Shown here piece by piece: positions 63,501-63,748 of a DNA stretch of 64,000 nucleotides (position 1 is its first letter; every line of letters starts with the position of its first letter). The notes beneath the pieces were generated by a model. The model had not been told where the DNA came from. It did not search any database and was given only the letters and a program-made list of their open reading frames with translations. Made by a program: the position numbers and the translations under genes. Source of the stretch: Siphonodentalium dalli (Eukaryota > Mollusca > Scaphopoda > Gadilida > Siphonodentaliidae). The stretch spans positions 55,020,609 to 55,084,608 of the forward strand of contig CP136066.1 in NCBI GenBank assembly GCA_032622095.1, written 5' to 3'.

Positions 63501-63594
63501 CACATTGACAAGTTCCATCTACAGGATTGCATGCCGTTGTGAGGGTCCAGTCACAGCTGCAGCTTCCAGCGCATTCAACACCATAGGTATGATC
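6111..63594 (-). CDS. Multi-EGF transmembrane receptor, MEGF10/SREC/Draper-like (whole gene model, 5' incomplete)
   Basis: Fifteen minus-strand exons can be spliced into one open frame of 685 codons plus stop, and every internal exon border is phase 1 with a GT/AG intron. The order is EGF-type cysteine repeats, one transmembrane helix, and a cytoplasmic tail of about 310 residues rich in tyrosine motifs. In the MEGF10/11, PEAR1, SREC, Draper and CED-1 family this layout belongs to plasma-membrane receptors that bind apoptotic cells, modified lipids or microbes and signal through phosphotyrosine adaptors. That function is inferred from the family. The signal peptide, any EMI domain and the first EGF repeats are not in the window, so the first exon shown is internal. 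Introns are 0.2-11 kb and mostly repeats. No kinase or other cytoplasmic catalytic domain is seen, which argues against a Tie-like receptor kinase. The exact orthology group is unresolved. Confidence 0.85.
6610..7100. mobile_element. Element with GATTGAGTACTTTTAA right end, left end lost
   Basis: Same interior as 30326-30729 (atatttgatttgagtcaagg, gttgttggaatctgatgatatgg) and right TIR; the left tip is absent. Confidence 0.65.
7232..7322. repeat. ~90-bp dispersed repeat 'cactgtagctcaactggaga'
   Basis: Same text at 45335-45425 and 56582-56673 (gtagttcaactggagagggg, gtgttagtcaatgaag), and diverged at 46728-46820. Confidence 0.7.
7359..7621. mobile_element. TTAA-C MITE, complete
   Basis: TTAA at both ends, two hairpin modules. 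Confidence 0.88.
7655..7960. mobile_element. Truncated copy of the 'acaagagcacgcc' dispersed repeat
   Basis: Matches the first ~300 bases of 15921-16560, including acacaataactaggaaaccgcatatcagg and gatctgtattttggg. Confidence 0.65.
8019..8496. mobile_element. Element with AAAGGTACTCAATC inverted ends, copy 1
   Basis: Begins TTAAAGGTACTCAATCC and ends GTTGAGTACCTTTAA. Interior contains atatttgattcgagtcgagg and gctcagagttattagatattg. Same family at 18488, 30326 and 6610. Confidence 0.75.
8700..9240. repeat. Degenerate ~135-bp tandem repeat (gataaacaaaggggaataactg type)
   Basis: Three to four units contain gataaacaaaggggaataact, gaacactcctctgaatgtcctcatggtgg and cgataacctatggctgggatat. Related units occur at 16280-16560 and 61640-62115. 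Non-coding. Confidence 0.75.
9404..9611. mobile_element. mar-pal MITE, intact
   Basis: TACAGTAATGCCC to GGGCATTACTGTA, both arms full length, shortened loop. Confidence 0.9.
9820..9861 (-). CDS. Cytoplasmic micro-exon with TPYDNY motif
   Basis: This 42-base micro-exon is phase 1-1, with acceptor tttttttcag and donor TCAG/GTAAGA. It encodes DGTPYDNYKQKGGSG. With the two preceding micro-exons it forms a trio that each carries a PY[DN] core and ends in glycine, as if one small exon had been multiplied. Each can be skipped without a frameshift. Confidence 0.75.
9893..10447. repeat. Degenerate ~145-bp tandem array with 'aaatccaagatggctgcc'
   Basis: About four units contain aaaatccaagatggc, ccatgtttttcaatgaaat, ggctcccatctagaggtcac and gatcggacgagggatgtggt. 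The same unit family fills 46850-47560. It sits in the intron upstream of the exon at 9820. Confidence 0.85.
10448..10762. mobile_element. hAT-pal MITE, left part missing
   Basis: Middle segment and second hairpin through gcatgcttg; the first hairpin is absent. Confidence 0.75.
10769..11210. mobile_element. TTAA-A MITE, long form, abutting a splice donor
   Basis: 442 bp from TTAA to TTAA. The long form carries extra internal sequence (ccaggaaatcttacgttttt ... catgcttaagcatacccaaa). The right TTAA is three bases from the donor of the exon at 11220-11276. Confidence 0.88.
11220..11276 (-). CDS. Cytoplasmic micro-exon with NPYDDI motif
   Basis: This 57-base exon is phase 1-1, with acceptor tttcttgcag and donor GTTG/GTAAGT. 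It encodes DGAHGSDNPYDDIKEKDGVG. The core NPYDDI fits a Y-x-x-I tyrosine motif. A complete TTAA-flanked MITE (10769-11210) ends three bases from the donor, so only nine intronic bases precede the transposon. Confidence 0.78.
11290..11715. repeat. 27-28-bp tandem repeat (aatcaaattcaaaatcatctg type)
   Basis: Units vary from aaagtataatcaaattcaaaatcatctg on the left to ggaatataatcgagttcataatgattt (27 bp, several near-identical copies) on the right. The minus-strand frame through it is a repeat translation, not a gene. Confidence 0.9.
11716..12678. other. Intron without recognised feature
   Basis: AT-rich; faint internal repetition of 'atctcnaa..atttagagat' around 11880-12240, otherwise nothing supported. 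Confidence 0.6.
12679..12843. repeat. Long imperfect palindrome with CTCGAG arms
   Basis: Arms gagtaatcaattggttccg ... ttaaataattctcgag and ctcgagtgaattatttaatg ... ctaattgattactc, centred on gcgcgttagcgc. Probably a MITE; no target duplication identified. Confidence 0.75.
13275..13470. mobile_element. mar-pal MITE with deletion in the right arm
   Basis: TACAGT...ACTGTA borders are intact; about 20 bases near the centre of the right arm are missing. Confidence 0.88.
13522..13815. mobile_element. hAT-pal MITE, middle segment mostly deleted
   Basis: Caagcctgaaaatatgg to atccaggcttg with two hairpins. Confidence 0.8.
14020..14268. mobile_element. TTAA-D MITE, complete, abutting a splice donor
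   Basis: TTAA-D definition: ends ccctttctttactaaatactc and gagaatccatttagtaaagaaatgg between TTAA targets, with an internal short inverted repeat aagttcaaca/tgttgaactt. The right TTAA is two bases from the donor of the micro-exon 14277-14315. Confidence 0.82.
14277..14315 (-). CDS. Cytoplasmic micro-exon with NPYNEL motif
   Basis: This 39-base micro-exon is phase 1-1, with acceptor atattttcag and donor AATG/GTATGT. It encodes RLNTFNPYNELNG. The NPYN core resembles the NPYD core of the next exon, and tyrosine in such a context is a plausible phosphotyrosine docking site. An intact TTAA-flanked MITE (14020-14268) ends two bases from the six-base donor. Confidence 0.72.
14545..14780. mobile_element. 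TTAA-C MITE fragments
   Basis: Three partial hairpin modules with cagcattaaagatcttg between them; no terminal ends. Confidence 0.7.
15026..15241. mobile_element. mar-pal MITE, nearly intact
   Basis: TACAGTAATGCCC start, gaattactgta end, full arms with scattered changes in the loop. Confidence 0.88.
15921..16560. mobile_element. Dispersed repeat beginning 'aacaagagcacgcc'
   Basis: The left part (aacaagagcacgccgtcgg ... ctggagtagagtggggcaaa) repeats 7655-7960. It leads into ggcataactcagtcaaaatc and then degenerate units with gataaataaagaaggatagc and ctgataacccatggctgagatat. Similar text ends at gacggacagtcagtc. It is a composite molluscan-type interspersed repeat without coding capacity. Confidence 0.6.
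16768..16975. mobile_element. mar-pal MITE, right tip lost
   Basis: Full left arm; the right arm stops at gggcat before unrelated sequence. Confidence 0.85.
17038..17160. mobile_element. mar-pal MITE, mostly right arm
   Basis: TACAGTAATGCTC is joined directly to gggagagctttccgatg, with most of the left arm deleted; the end cattactgta is intact. Confidence 0.85.
17758..17973. mobile_element. mar-pal MITE, intact
   Basis: TA-flanked, both arms near-perfect. Confidence 0.9.
18232..18448. mobile_element. mar-pal MITE, intact
   Basis: TA-flanked, full arms; loop gatctcccc/gagagt. Confidence 0.9.
18488..18880. mobile_element. Element with AAAGGTACTCAATC end, right end lost
   Basis: Starts ttaaaggtactcaatcc; interior tcatcaagttacaataacaacaac and cctcgactcaaatcaaatat; no right TIR. 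Confidence 0.7.
18881..21400. other. Longest quiet intron stretch
   Basis: About 2.5 kb with little repeat content. It contains an inverted pair aatattgcacagattgtcg.../...ctatgcaaaaatagtgg (20360-20450) and no supported exon. Confidence 0.6.
21402..21502. repeat. Inverted repeat, about 25-bp perfect arms
   Basis: Ataaggattaactgtcatg...gact and agtc...catgacagttaatccttat around a ~50-base loop. Likely a small MITE, 70 bases downstream (gene direction) of the exon at 21574. Confidence 0.75.
21574..21657 (-). CDS. Cytoplasmic tail exon 2
   Basis: This 84-base exon is phase 1-1, with acceptor gttttaacag and donor ATGA/GTAAGA. It encodes DESLPRKINNKDLWEDML then KKRTDSQTLM, a charged, probably helical segment without a named domain. 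It is too short to be seen as an ORF and was found from splice signals and frame continuity between 26112 and 14315. Confidence 0.75.
22119..22563. mobile_element. hAT-pal MITE, long form
   Basis: Caagccttgaaatagcatg to aactcaggcttg; two hairpins around the middle segment. Confidence 0.82.
22726..22903. mobile_element. TTAA-C MITE, left end lost
   Basis: From gcagtattaaagatcc to gacatggaaggtTTAA; internal deletion between modules. Confidence 0.72.
23195..23465. mobile_element. TTAA-C MITE, complete, right target mutated
   Basis: TTAACCCTTTAATGATGGG to tcatcgaaggGTTAT; two modules. Confidence 0.82.
23818..24097. mobile_element. TTAA-A MITE, inverted, with long A-run
   Basis: Complete, TTAA at both ends, one hairpin module, central run of about 22 A. 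Confidence 0.88.
24332..24793. mobile_element. mar-pal MITE interrupted by a TTAA-D segment
   Basis: TACAGT border, left arm and part of the right arm to 'acccataattct' (24508); then TTAA-D text (aataagttcaacaaac ... accattcccatgaatacctt, to about 24676); then a second right arm from gagctttccg to cattactgta. The first junction is the same as at 2048/2049. Confidence 0.8.
24897..25319. mobile_element. hAT-pal MITE, left tip diverged
   Basis: Long form; right end gcaggcttg intact. Confidence 0.75.
25623..26022. mobile_element. TTAA-B MITE, 400 bp, two hairpin modules
   Basis: TTAA-B definition: ends CCCTTTACCCAACA, one side followed by aaccggccaaaaccggcc, and two inverted copies of the same hairpin module as TTAA-A around a T/A-rich centre. 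Complete; nearly identical to 27730-28129. Confidence 0.9.
26112..26276 (-). CDS. Cytoplasmic tail exon 1
   Basis: This 165-base exon is phase 1-1, with acceptor ctccatttcag and donor GGAG/GTTAGT. It encodes 55 mainly polar residues, including VGVVNPGFGIDPS and DESHYAEPDMNN, with no recognised domain. It joins the transmembrane exon in frame. Only about 20 bases separate the acceptor from a mariner-like MITE (26298-26469), so the branch site probably lies in the transposon. Confidence 0.82.
26298..26469. mobile_element. mar-pal MITE with central deletion, next to a splice acceptor
   Basis: TACAGT...ACTGTA; the loop and inner arms are missing. It ends 19 bases upstream (gene direction) of the acceptor AG of the exon at 26112-26276. 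Confidence 0.88.
26472..27097. mobile_element. Palindromic element hosting a nested hAT-pal MITE
   Basis: The left arm gctgaattggtcattgttg ... tttagattagtcgtctgc is inverted on the right (gcagacgactaatttaaatt ... gataatgaccaattcagc). The arm is split by the hAT-pal MITE at 26541-26794, whose 8-bp duplication lies in the arm. Confidence 0.75.
26541..26794. mobile_element. hAT-pal MITE with exact 8-bp target duplication
   Basis: hAT-pal definition: ends CAAGCCTTGAAATAGTGTG and its inverse, followed by tctgtcatttgcagaatgagg and one or two internal hairpins (cagagggtgaatttagtgatgct / agcatcaccaaattcaccctctg). Target duplication taaaagac on both sides. Terminal CA...TG and 8-bp duplication suit hAT-type elements. 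Two hairpins. It is nested in a larger palindrome (26472-27097). Confidence 0.88.
27222..27357. mobile_element. TTAA-A MITE with large internal deletion
   Basis: 136 bp, both TTAA and both ends present, hairpin module reduced to half. Confidence 0.85.
27730..28129. mobile_element. TTAA-B MITE, complete, near-identical to 25623-26022
   Basis: 400 bp, same orientation, only a few substitutions relative to the copy 2.1 kb away. Confidence 0.9.
28130..29120. other. Intron with an imperfect inverted repeat
   Basis: The text around 28235-28450 (gagagtttgacaggaaatat, gcaaaaacaca) recurs in partly inverted form at 28500-28720 (aaatatttcctgtcaaactc). Probably an eroded palindromic element; no coding content. 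Confidence 0.55.
29121..29519. mobile_element. TTAA-B MITE, complete, inverted orientation
   Basis: TTAA-flanked; the ccggccaa side is on the right. Confidence 0.9.
29560..29610 (+). mobile_element. tRNA-like (SINE head) fragment
   Basis: Ggtagcccagtggttagcgc and gcttggcttgtag look like the D-arm/box A of a tRNA-derived SINE. The continuation is displaced by the TTAA-B MITE inserted at 29611, and no box B is recognisable after 29985. Confidence 0.4.
29611..29985. mobile_element. TTAA-B MITE, complete, inserted in a tRNA-like repeat
   Basis: TTAA-flanked, slightly shortened centre. It begins directly after a tRNA-like box A stretch (29560-29610). Confidence 0.88.
30326..30729. mobile_element. 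Element with AAAGGTACTCAATC inverted ends, near the transmembrane exon
   Basis: TTAAAGGTACTCAATC to gattaagtacctttaa, with a G-run at 30379-30390. Ends 34 bases beyond the donor of the transmembrane exon. Confidence 0.75.
30770..30979 (-). CDS. Transmembrane exon of the EGF receptor
   Basis: This 210-base exon is phase 1-1, with acceptor ggcatttcag and donor CTTG/GTAAGT. It opens with a short Gly/Asp/Glu-rich linker (GVGNPGGQAGDEDETDN). A single hydrophobic helix of about 25 residues follows (starting MFIVYIIVPVIIG and rich in Ile/Val/Leu), then a basic stop-transfer stretch RNRGKNKKNN. This gives type I topology with the EGF repeats outside. The cytoplasmic start HYDNHVEFTPDF carries the first tyrosine of the tail (H-Y-D-N). 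Its start bases GTGTTGG are shared with the next exon at 26276. Confidence 0.92.
31003..31800. other. Intron, possible eroded hAT-like element
   Basis: Begins aggcccctgtgaatagtgg with aacgaatcgaatatcaaat, and ends with gattcaaatttgaatcgaat near 31790. This resembles the subterminal text of the hAT-like element at 32805, but no matching terminal repeat or target duplication was found. Confidence 0.45.
31800..32110. repeat. Dispersed repeat, 'gggccataactctg' type
   Basis: Two degenerate units with aaagttatcatcgggaaac and ccagaattcgaacttgacctg, ending in gaacggatggacagccg. Related to 16080-16240 and 53590-53930. Confidence 0.6.
32805..34200. mobile_element. Non-autonomous hAT-like element with 8-bp target duplication
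   Basis: The element runs from TAGGGCCCTGCGAATC to GATTCGCAGGGCCCTA, and both sides carry the exact 8-bp duplication agatagtc (32797-32804 and 34201-34208). Subterminal regions are full of attcgattcga text. The terminal sequence and 8-bp duplication fit the hAT superfamily. No transposase was recognised in the short frames inside. It lies in the intron between the transmembrane exon and exon D. Confidence 0.88.
34209..35523. other. Intron, no gene; paired 'ttcgaggttcggt' motifs
   Basis: Ttcgaggttcggtccggttcg at about 34278 and ttcgaggttcggttcg at about 35349 may mark the ends of another eroded element. Otherwise unique sequence. Confidence 0.5.
35524..35616 (-). CDS. Last EGF-repeat exon D, shortened
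   Basis: This 93-base exon is phase 1-1, with acceptor tttcctcag and donor CTTG/GTATGT. It encodes CNAGFYGEDC, AKECDCVIDKEFC, NPIKGCL and then passes to the juxtamembrane exon. It is about 36 bases shorter than the other EGF exons and lacks the closing C-x-GY-x-G part, so the repeat is incomplete as a domain. A hAT-like MITE starts 17 bases upstream of the acceptor cleavage point; its 8-bp target duplication forms part of the pyrimidine tract. Confidence 0.87.
35634..35887. mobile_element. hAT-pal MITE with exact 8-bp target duplication, at a splice acceptor
   Basis: Target duplication gagaggaa on both sides. In gene direction the element ends 17 bases before exon D, and its target duplication (ttcctctc on the minus strand) is part of the pyrimidine tract. 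Confidence 0.88.
35915..36370. mobile_element. hAT-pal MITE, long form, left tip lost
   Basis: From aatgtgcctatcatttgcag to aactcagacttg. It lies 28 bases from the neighbouring copy at 35634-35887. Confidence 0.78.
36421..36612. mobile_element. TTAA-D MITE, inverted, 3' end lost
   Basis: TTAACCCTTTCTACACTAAA to gataataagttcaacaaa; the other end is missing before the Helitron-like cluster. Confidence 0.7.
36649..37025 (+). mobile_element. Helitron-like element 1 (ends CTAG)
   Basis: It begins TCtcatatatattttgaag, ends in a short stem (gcccggacaacgtcagg) followed within about 10 bases by CTAG, and is relatively GC-rich. It contains two copies of an approximately 120-bp unit (cgcgcatgcgcagac ... 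ggagctatcgacttgaaattt). TC start, 3' stem and CTAG end are the Helitron signature. It is non-autonomous. Confidence 0.7.
37026..37500 (+). mobile_element. Helitron-like element 2, directly abutting element 1
   Basis: The 5' end TCTAATATATATTTTGGGAC starts at the very base after the CTAG of element 1, so the two are head to tail. A clear 3' stem-CTAG is not found before element 3, so this copy is probably 3'-truncated or diverged. It contains cttctgtctgtctg and ggccgggaaaacggctgg, as does element 3. Confidence 0.55.
37503..37714 (+). mobile_element. Helitron-like element 3, short and complete
   Basis: This 212-base element starts TCTAATATATATTTTGGGAC after an A and ends with the stem cccggacgaagtcggg followed by ttacctgCTAG and a T, as expected for insertion between A and T. 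No coding content. Confidence 0.75.
37839..37994. mobile_element. TTAA-A MITE lacking the hairpin module
   Basis: Ends ccctttcagtgccaagtc and tggcactgaaaggg with 'tttgtatcaacccata' on both sides, but the centre is unrelated (ccttgatcatatttc...). Right target reads TTAT. Confidence 0.8.
37995..38976. other. Intron without recognised gene
   Basis: AT-rich; a small local repeat of cggcc(g)caataagtag at 38550-38635. Confidence 0.6.
38977..39103. repeat. Near-perfect hairpin of about 48-bp arms
   Basis: Ttaattggttgtttccacat ... tatgaggcctcggtctgtc is inverted as gacagacctcggcctcata ... aaacaaccaattaa around a 30-base centre. Possible MITE or structured RNA; no target duplication. Confidence 0.75.
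39119..39165. mobile_element. TTAA-D MITE end fragment next to exon C donor
   Basis: Tataggaactactcgtcaac through tttagtaaagaaagtgTTAA; only one end remains. Confidence 0.7.
39179..39307 (-). CDS. EGF-repeat exon C
   Basis: This 129-base exon is phase 1-1, with acceptor ttttttgcag and donor AAAC/GTAAGT. It encodes CPIDYYGPGC, QQECECENAHRC, RPTDGYCSC, QPGFEGPKCNK, a complete eight-cysteine repeat. The final C plus AA of the next exon makes Gln. A broken TTAA-type MITE ends only seven bases beyond the six-base donor, so the intron starts almost directly in transposon sequence. Confidence 0.9.
39308..40503. other. Intron without recognised gene
   Basis: Contains the C-run and two diverged copies of a ~250-bp stretch (ttgcaattcctagcatctagactgg at about 40030 and tcgcaaaatcctagcatctagactag at about 40300). 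Confidence 0.6.
39751..39771. repeat. C homopolymer run
   Basis: About 20 consecutive C in intron sequence. Confidence 0.9.
40513..41655. mobile_element. Long-TIR element with 9-bp target duplication (Mutator- or Merlin-like)
   Basis: Imperfect inverted arms of about 65 bp begin TAGTCCAAGTCTTC and end GAAGACTTGGACTA. They are flanked on both sides by ccccctaat (40504-40512 and 41656-41664). Long TIRs and a 9-bp duplication suit Mutator-like elements; 8-9 bp would also fit Merlin. The interior (about 1 kb) has no recognised transposase. Confidence 0.78.
42470..42617. repeat. 148-bp direct repeat, left flank of the inserted segment
   Basis: The block runs from gtgtggggcgccgg to gaaaaccaa and recurs at 45884-46031 with one substitution. 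The two blocks bracket the copied segment exactly, as a target-site duplication would. Confidence 0.9.
43425..43723. mobile_element. hAT-pal MITE in the inserted segment, middle deleted
   Basis: Catgcctgcaaatagtgtg to gcaggcttg; about 80 bp of the middle segment present at 54918-54996 are missing here. Confidence 0.82.
43759..43890 (-). CDS. EGF-repeat exon B, duplicated copy
   Basis: This exon is 131/132 bases identical to exon B at 55191-55322, with intact acceptor ctctcttcag, donor GATA/GTAAGT and phase 1-1. It encodes a full EGF repeat ending GWQGTTCAD. Its last A joins GC of the exon at 39179-39307 to give Ser-Cys-Pro. As with its partner, it sits in the inserted copy and preserves the reading frame. 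Confidence 0.82.
43924..44164. mobile_element. mar-pal MITE upstream of exon B (inserted copy)
   Basis: TACAGT start, duplicated loop region (gctctcggggag ... gctctcgctgag), right tip cattact joined to TTAA-C-type text (tatatatgcgaggctccc). Same structure at 55356-55596. Confidence 0.85.
44806..45012. mobile_element. mar-pal MITE present only in the inserted copy
   Basis: Complete palindrome (taccataatgccc to gcattactgta). The parental segment has a TTAA-C fragment at the corresponding place (56146-56250). Confidence 0.88.
45110..45241 (-). CDS. EGF-repeat exon A, duplicated copy
   Basis: This exon is 131/132 bases identical to exon A at 56352-56483, with the same phase 1-1 borders. Acceptor is atctttcgcag and donor CAGC/GTGAGT, both intact. 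It lies in the inserted segment 42616-45883 and would add one EGF repeat (ECTDYYYGLNC-type) after the original A-B pair. The open frame and both splice sites suggest it is used, but the copy is so young that intactness alone proves little. Transcript reads spanning B(55191)-to-A(45241) would settle it. Confidence 0.82.
45424..45883. mobile_element. TTAA-A MITE, long form, cut at the duplication border
   Basis: Begins tcaaccctttcagtgcc (target TTAA mutated to TCAA). It stops at ggcact, where the 148-bp direct repeat starts, so the terminal aaagggTTAA is missing. Confidence 0.85.
45884..46031. repeat. 148-bp direct repeat, right flank of the inserted segment
   Basis: Second copy of the 42470-42617 block. 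It begins in the middle of the truncated TTAA-A MITE, right after its 'ggcact'. Confidence 0.9.
46196..46240. mobile_element. TTAA-C MITE fragment
   Basis: A half module, atataagataatgcactgg, followed by tacaggatctgtaatgct only. Confidence 0.55.
46734..47610. mobile_element. Dispersed repeat element with TAGCTCAACTTA ends and internal 'aagatggctgc' array
   Basis: The termini TAGCTCAACTTA and TAAGTTGAGCTA are inverted. The right end is itself a hairpin (tagctcaaac...gttgagcta). The interior has about five degenerate units containing gtaaaatccaagatggctgc and cgaccccaaaatgactcgtt, then ggacacacggacacacagac. Hairpin-ended repeats with tagctca/tgagcta are, as far as I recall, widespread in bivalves. 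Non-coding. Confidence 0.6.
47905..48078. mobile_element. mar-pal MITE, internally shortened
   Basis: TACAGT...ACTGTA with the inner left arm deleted and several substitutions. Confidence 0.85.
48079..49882. other. Intron without recognised gene
   Basis: About 1.8 kb of mostly unique sequence between the exon-bearing insertion and the tandem triplication. Confidence 0.6.
49883..53072. repeat. Tandem triplication, 1283/1260-bp units plus a partial third
   Basis: Copies start at about 49883, 51166 and 52426, the third being cut at about 53072. Copies one and two are nearly identical apart from a 24-bp stretch present only in the first (around 50609-50632). Copy three is near-identical to copy two in its first 180 bases and then clearly more diverged. 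Units contain molluscan-type dispersed repeat text (gggcataactctgg) and end in AT-rich hairpins (atacttccat...atggaagtat). No coding gene is recognised; frames through it are repeat shadows. Confidence 0.9.
53585..53935. repeat. Dispersed repeat, two tandem 'gggtcataactcc' units
   Basis: Two ~120-bp units (aaagggccataactctg, tcggatcaaacccatattcgaactcgatc, atttggttcc) are followed by a cagacagacggacagacag tail. The plus-strand frame of 127 codons here is the repeat itself. Confidence 0.65.
54786..55156. mobile_element. hAT-pal MITE in the parental segment
   Basis: Twin of 43425-43723 with the middle segment retained. Confidence 0.82.
55191..55322 (-). CDS. EGF-repeat exon B, original copy
   Basis: This 132-base exon is phase 1-1, with acceptor ctctcttcag and donor AATA/GTAAGT. 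It encodes CPPDKYGVKC, RHPCPACSNSGAC, NQVNGSCNC, APGWQGTTCAN, a canonical EGF repeat of the MEGF type. It differs from its twin at 43759-43890 at one base (Asn here, Asp in the twin, near the 3' end). The final A plus AA of the following exon A copy gives Lys. A palindromic mariner-like MITE begins 34 bases upstream of the exon. Confidence 0.9.
55356..55596. mobile_element. mar-pal MITE upstream of exon B (parental copy)
   Basis: Twin of 43924-44164, carried along in the segmental duplication. Confidence 0.85.
56146..56250. mobile_element. TTAA-C MITE fragment in the parental duplicated segment
   Basis: Tatatgtgagtctcccatag to tctcatatatac, without ends. The other copy of the segment has a mar-pal MITE here. 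Confidence 0.7.
56352..56483 (-). CDS. EGF-repeat exon A, original copy
   Basis: This 132-base exon is phase 1-1, with acceptor tatcttttgcag and donor CAGT/GTGAGT. It encodes one EGF repeat: ECTDYYYGLNC, ALQCENNCNYGC, HHVTGECYC, PPGTTGPPACDQ. It belongs to the duplicated segment 53977-57128. Its twin at 45110-45241 differs at a single base, the last base of the exon, so that the codon shared with exon B is Ser here and Pro in the twin. I consider this the parental copy because the surrounding segment runs into intact flanking sequence on its right side. Confidence 0.9.
56674..57139. mobile_element. TTAA-A MITE, long form, complete
   Basis: Parental version of 45424-45883, with both TTAA ends. 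Confidence 0.88.
57308..57524. mobile_element. mar-pal MITE, intact
   Basis: TA-flanked, full arms. Confidence 0.9.
57555..57806. mobile_element. TTAA-A MITE, complete short form
   Basis: TTAACCCTTTGAGTGCC to gcactcaaagggTTAA, hairpin module and long T-run. It lies between the MITE at 57308 and the broken EGF exon. Confidence 0.88.
57878..57918 (-). pseudogene. Remnant of an EGF exon (first 14 codons only)
   Basis: After a good acceptor (catccacag) the sequence reads E-C-T-D-G-S-Y-G-Q-L-C-V-Q-K and then a possible donor AAG/GTTAGC, with an in-frame TAA soon after. The beginning matches the start of the 132-base EGF exon at 56352-56483 in codons and partly in bases (AATGTACAGAT, TTATGGCC). 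The remaining cysteines of a repeat are absent, and using the AAG/GTTAGC donor would leave phase 0 and break the frame into the next phase-1 exon. I read it as an EGF exon cut short. It could be a poison or alternative exon if spliced. The 36-unit minisatellite begins nine bases upstream of the exon start. Confidence 0.55.
57928..59866. repeat. Minisatellite, 36 units of 53 or 55 bp
   Basis: The unit core is ccgatgactgcacagacg[c/g]accaataaca[t/c]aatacatcccatttt. It is joined by either aaaacagg (53-bp form, 20 units) or aaacgagagg (55-bp form, 16 units). Three variable sites (linker, c/g, t/c) give recurring haplotypes, and runs of identical units (for example units 33-36 and 23-25 by my count) point to recent unequal exchange. 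It fills the intron directly upstream of the broken EGF exon. Long minus-strand frames through it are only repeat translation. Confidence 0.95.
59867..60436. other. Intron without recognised gene
   Basis: Sequence between the minisatellite and a TTAA-C MITE; short frames only. Confidence 0.6.
60437..60671. mobile_element. TTAA-C MITE, complete, shortened
   Basis: TTAACCCTTTCATGAG to tcatggaaggGTTAA; the first module is partly deleted. Confidence 0.85.
60684..60937. mobile_element. hAT-pal MITE with exact 8-bp target duplication
   Basis: Target duplication ttgatagc on both sides; ends caagtcttg and caaggcttg; two hairpins. Confidence 0.88.
61031..61174 (-). CDS. EGF-repeat exon 2
   Basis: This 144-base exon is phase 1 at both ends, with acceptor ccaattacag and donor CAAG/GTATCA. 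It encodes the end of one repeat (GQNCSSPC) and a full EGF repeat: DGRWGQGCEHACDC, then MNGAICNNVDGTCSC, then APGWFGTRCDQ. All eight cysteine positions of a laminin/MEGF-type repeat are present, as is the YG/WG aromatic-glycine pair. The last base G joins to AA of the next EGF exon to give E-C-T-D. A truncated mariner-like MITE lies 47 bases upstream of the acceptor. Such repeats form rod-like extracellular stalks in this receptor family. Confidence 0.9.
61222..61350. mobile_element. mar-pal MITE, left arm deleted
   Basis: TACAGTAATGCCCTAAA is joined to tcagtgagagttttccg; right arm complete to cattacagta. Located 47 bases upstream of the exon at 61031-61174. Confidence 0.85.
61640..62115. repeat. 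Degenerate ~135-bp tandem repeat
   Basis: Three to four units with agataaacaaagagggataact, ctcctttgaaagccct and gagatccgatcacccatggttg, then gatggacagatggactgacg. Same family as 8700-9240 and 16280-16560. Confidence 0.75.
62233..62631. mobile_element. TTAA-B MITE, complete, inverted orientation
   Basis: TTAA-flanked, both hairpin modules present. Confidence 0.9.
62672..63106. mobile_element. hAT-pal MITE, long form, 7/8 target duplication
   Basis: Flanked by agcactgg and agcaatgg. The long form has a middle segment (aactgctatgggagac, cacctcgattatgcatttta, acttcccagaagg) between the hairpins. Confidence 0.82.
63320..63429. mobile_element. mar-pal MITE, right arm only
   Basis: From ctgagagctttccg to gggcattaatgta; the left arm is absent. 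Confidence 0.82.
63486..63594 (-). CDS. EGF-repeat exon 1 of the window (internal exon)
   Basis: This 109-base exon encodes DHTYGVECAGSCSCDW... through to DMGYTG, most of one laminin/MEGF-type EGF repeat with the usual C-x-C spacing and the GYTG end. The acceptor is ttttcttgcaag and the donor is ACAG/GTAACT. The first codon is complete (phase 0) and the last G is shared with the next exon, where it reads G-QNC, so the join to 61031-61174 is exact. The phase-0 start differs from the phase-1 starts of all other exons. The acceptor region carries a 62-bp tandem copy (63623-63680) that repeats the acceptor and the first part of the exon with a few changes, so an alternative acceptor just upstream is possible. 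Confidence 0.8.
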
Positions 63595-63622
63595 CTTGCA
63601 AGAAAATGTATAAAAATCTAAA

Positions 63623-63680
63623 AACAGCTTCCAGTGCATTTAACACCATAGGTATGATCTTACAAGAAAACATATGAAAA
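63623..63680 (-). repeat. Partial tandem copy of the exon 1 acceptor and exon start
   Basis: About 60 bases directly upstream of the exon, in gene direction, repeat the ttttctt-acceptor and the first 30 or so coding bases (gatcatacctatggtgtt) with several substitutions. The copy has a tgtaag acceptor that lacks the following G, which shifts the frame, and its GAA codon has become TAA. It looks like a decayed local duplication of an intron-exon border. Confidence 0.75.
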
Positions 63681-63683
63681 TCT

Positions 63684-63748
63684 TAAACCTTTCACGATGG
63701 GAGCTATGGGAACTACTCATCAATGAGTAATTAGTATAGAAAGAGTTA
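63684..63748. mobile_element. TTAA-D/TTAA-C chimeric end fragment
   Basis: Aaacctttcacgatgggagc (TTAA-C-like) joined to gggaactactcatcaatgag and agtatagaaagagTTAA (TTAA-D end). Confidence 0.6.
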
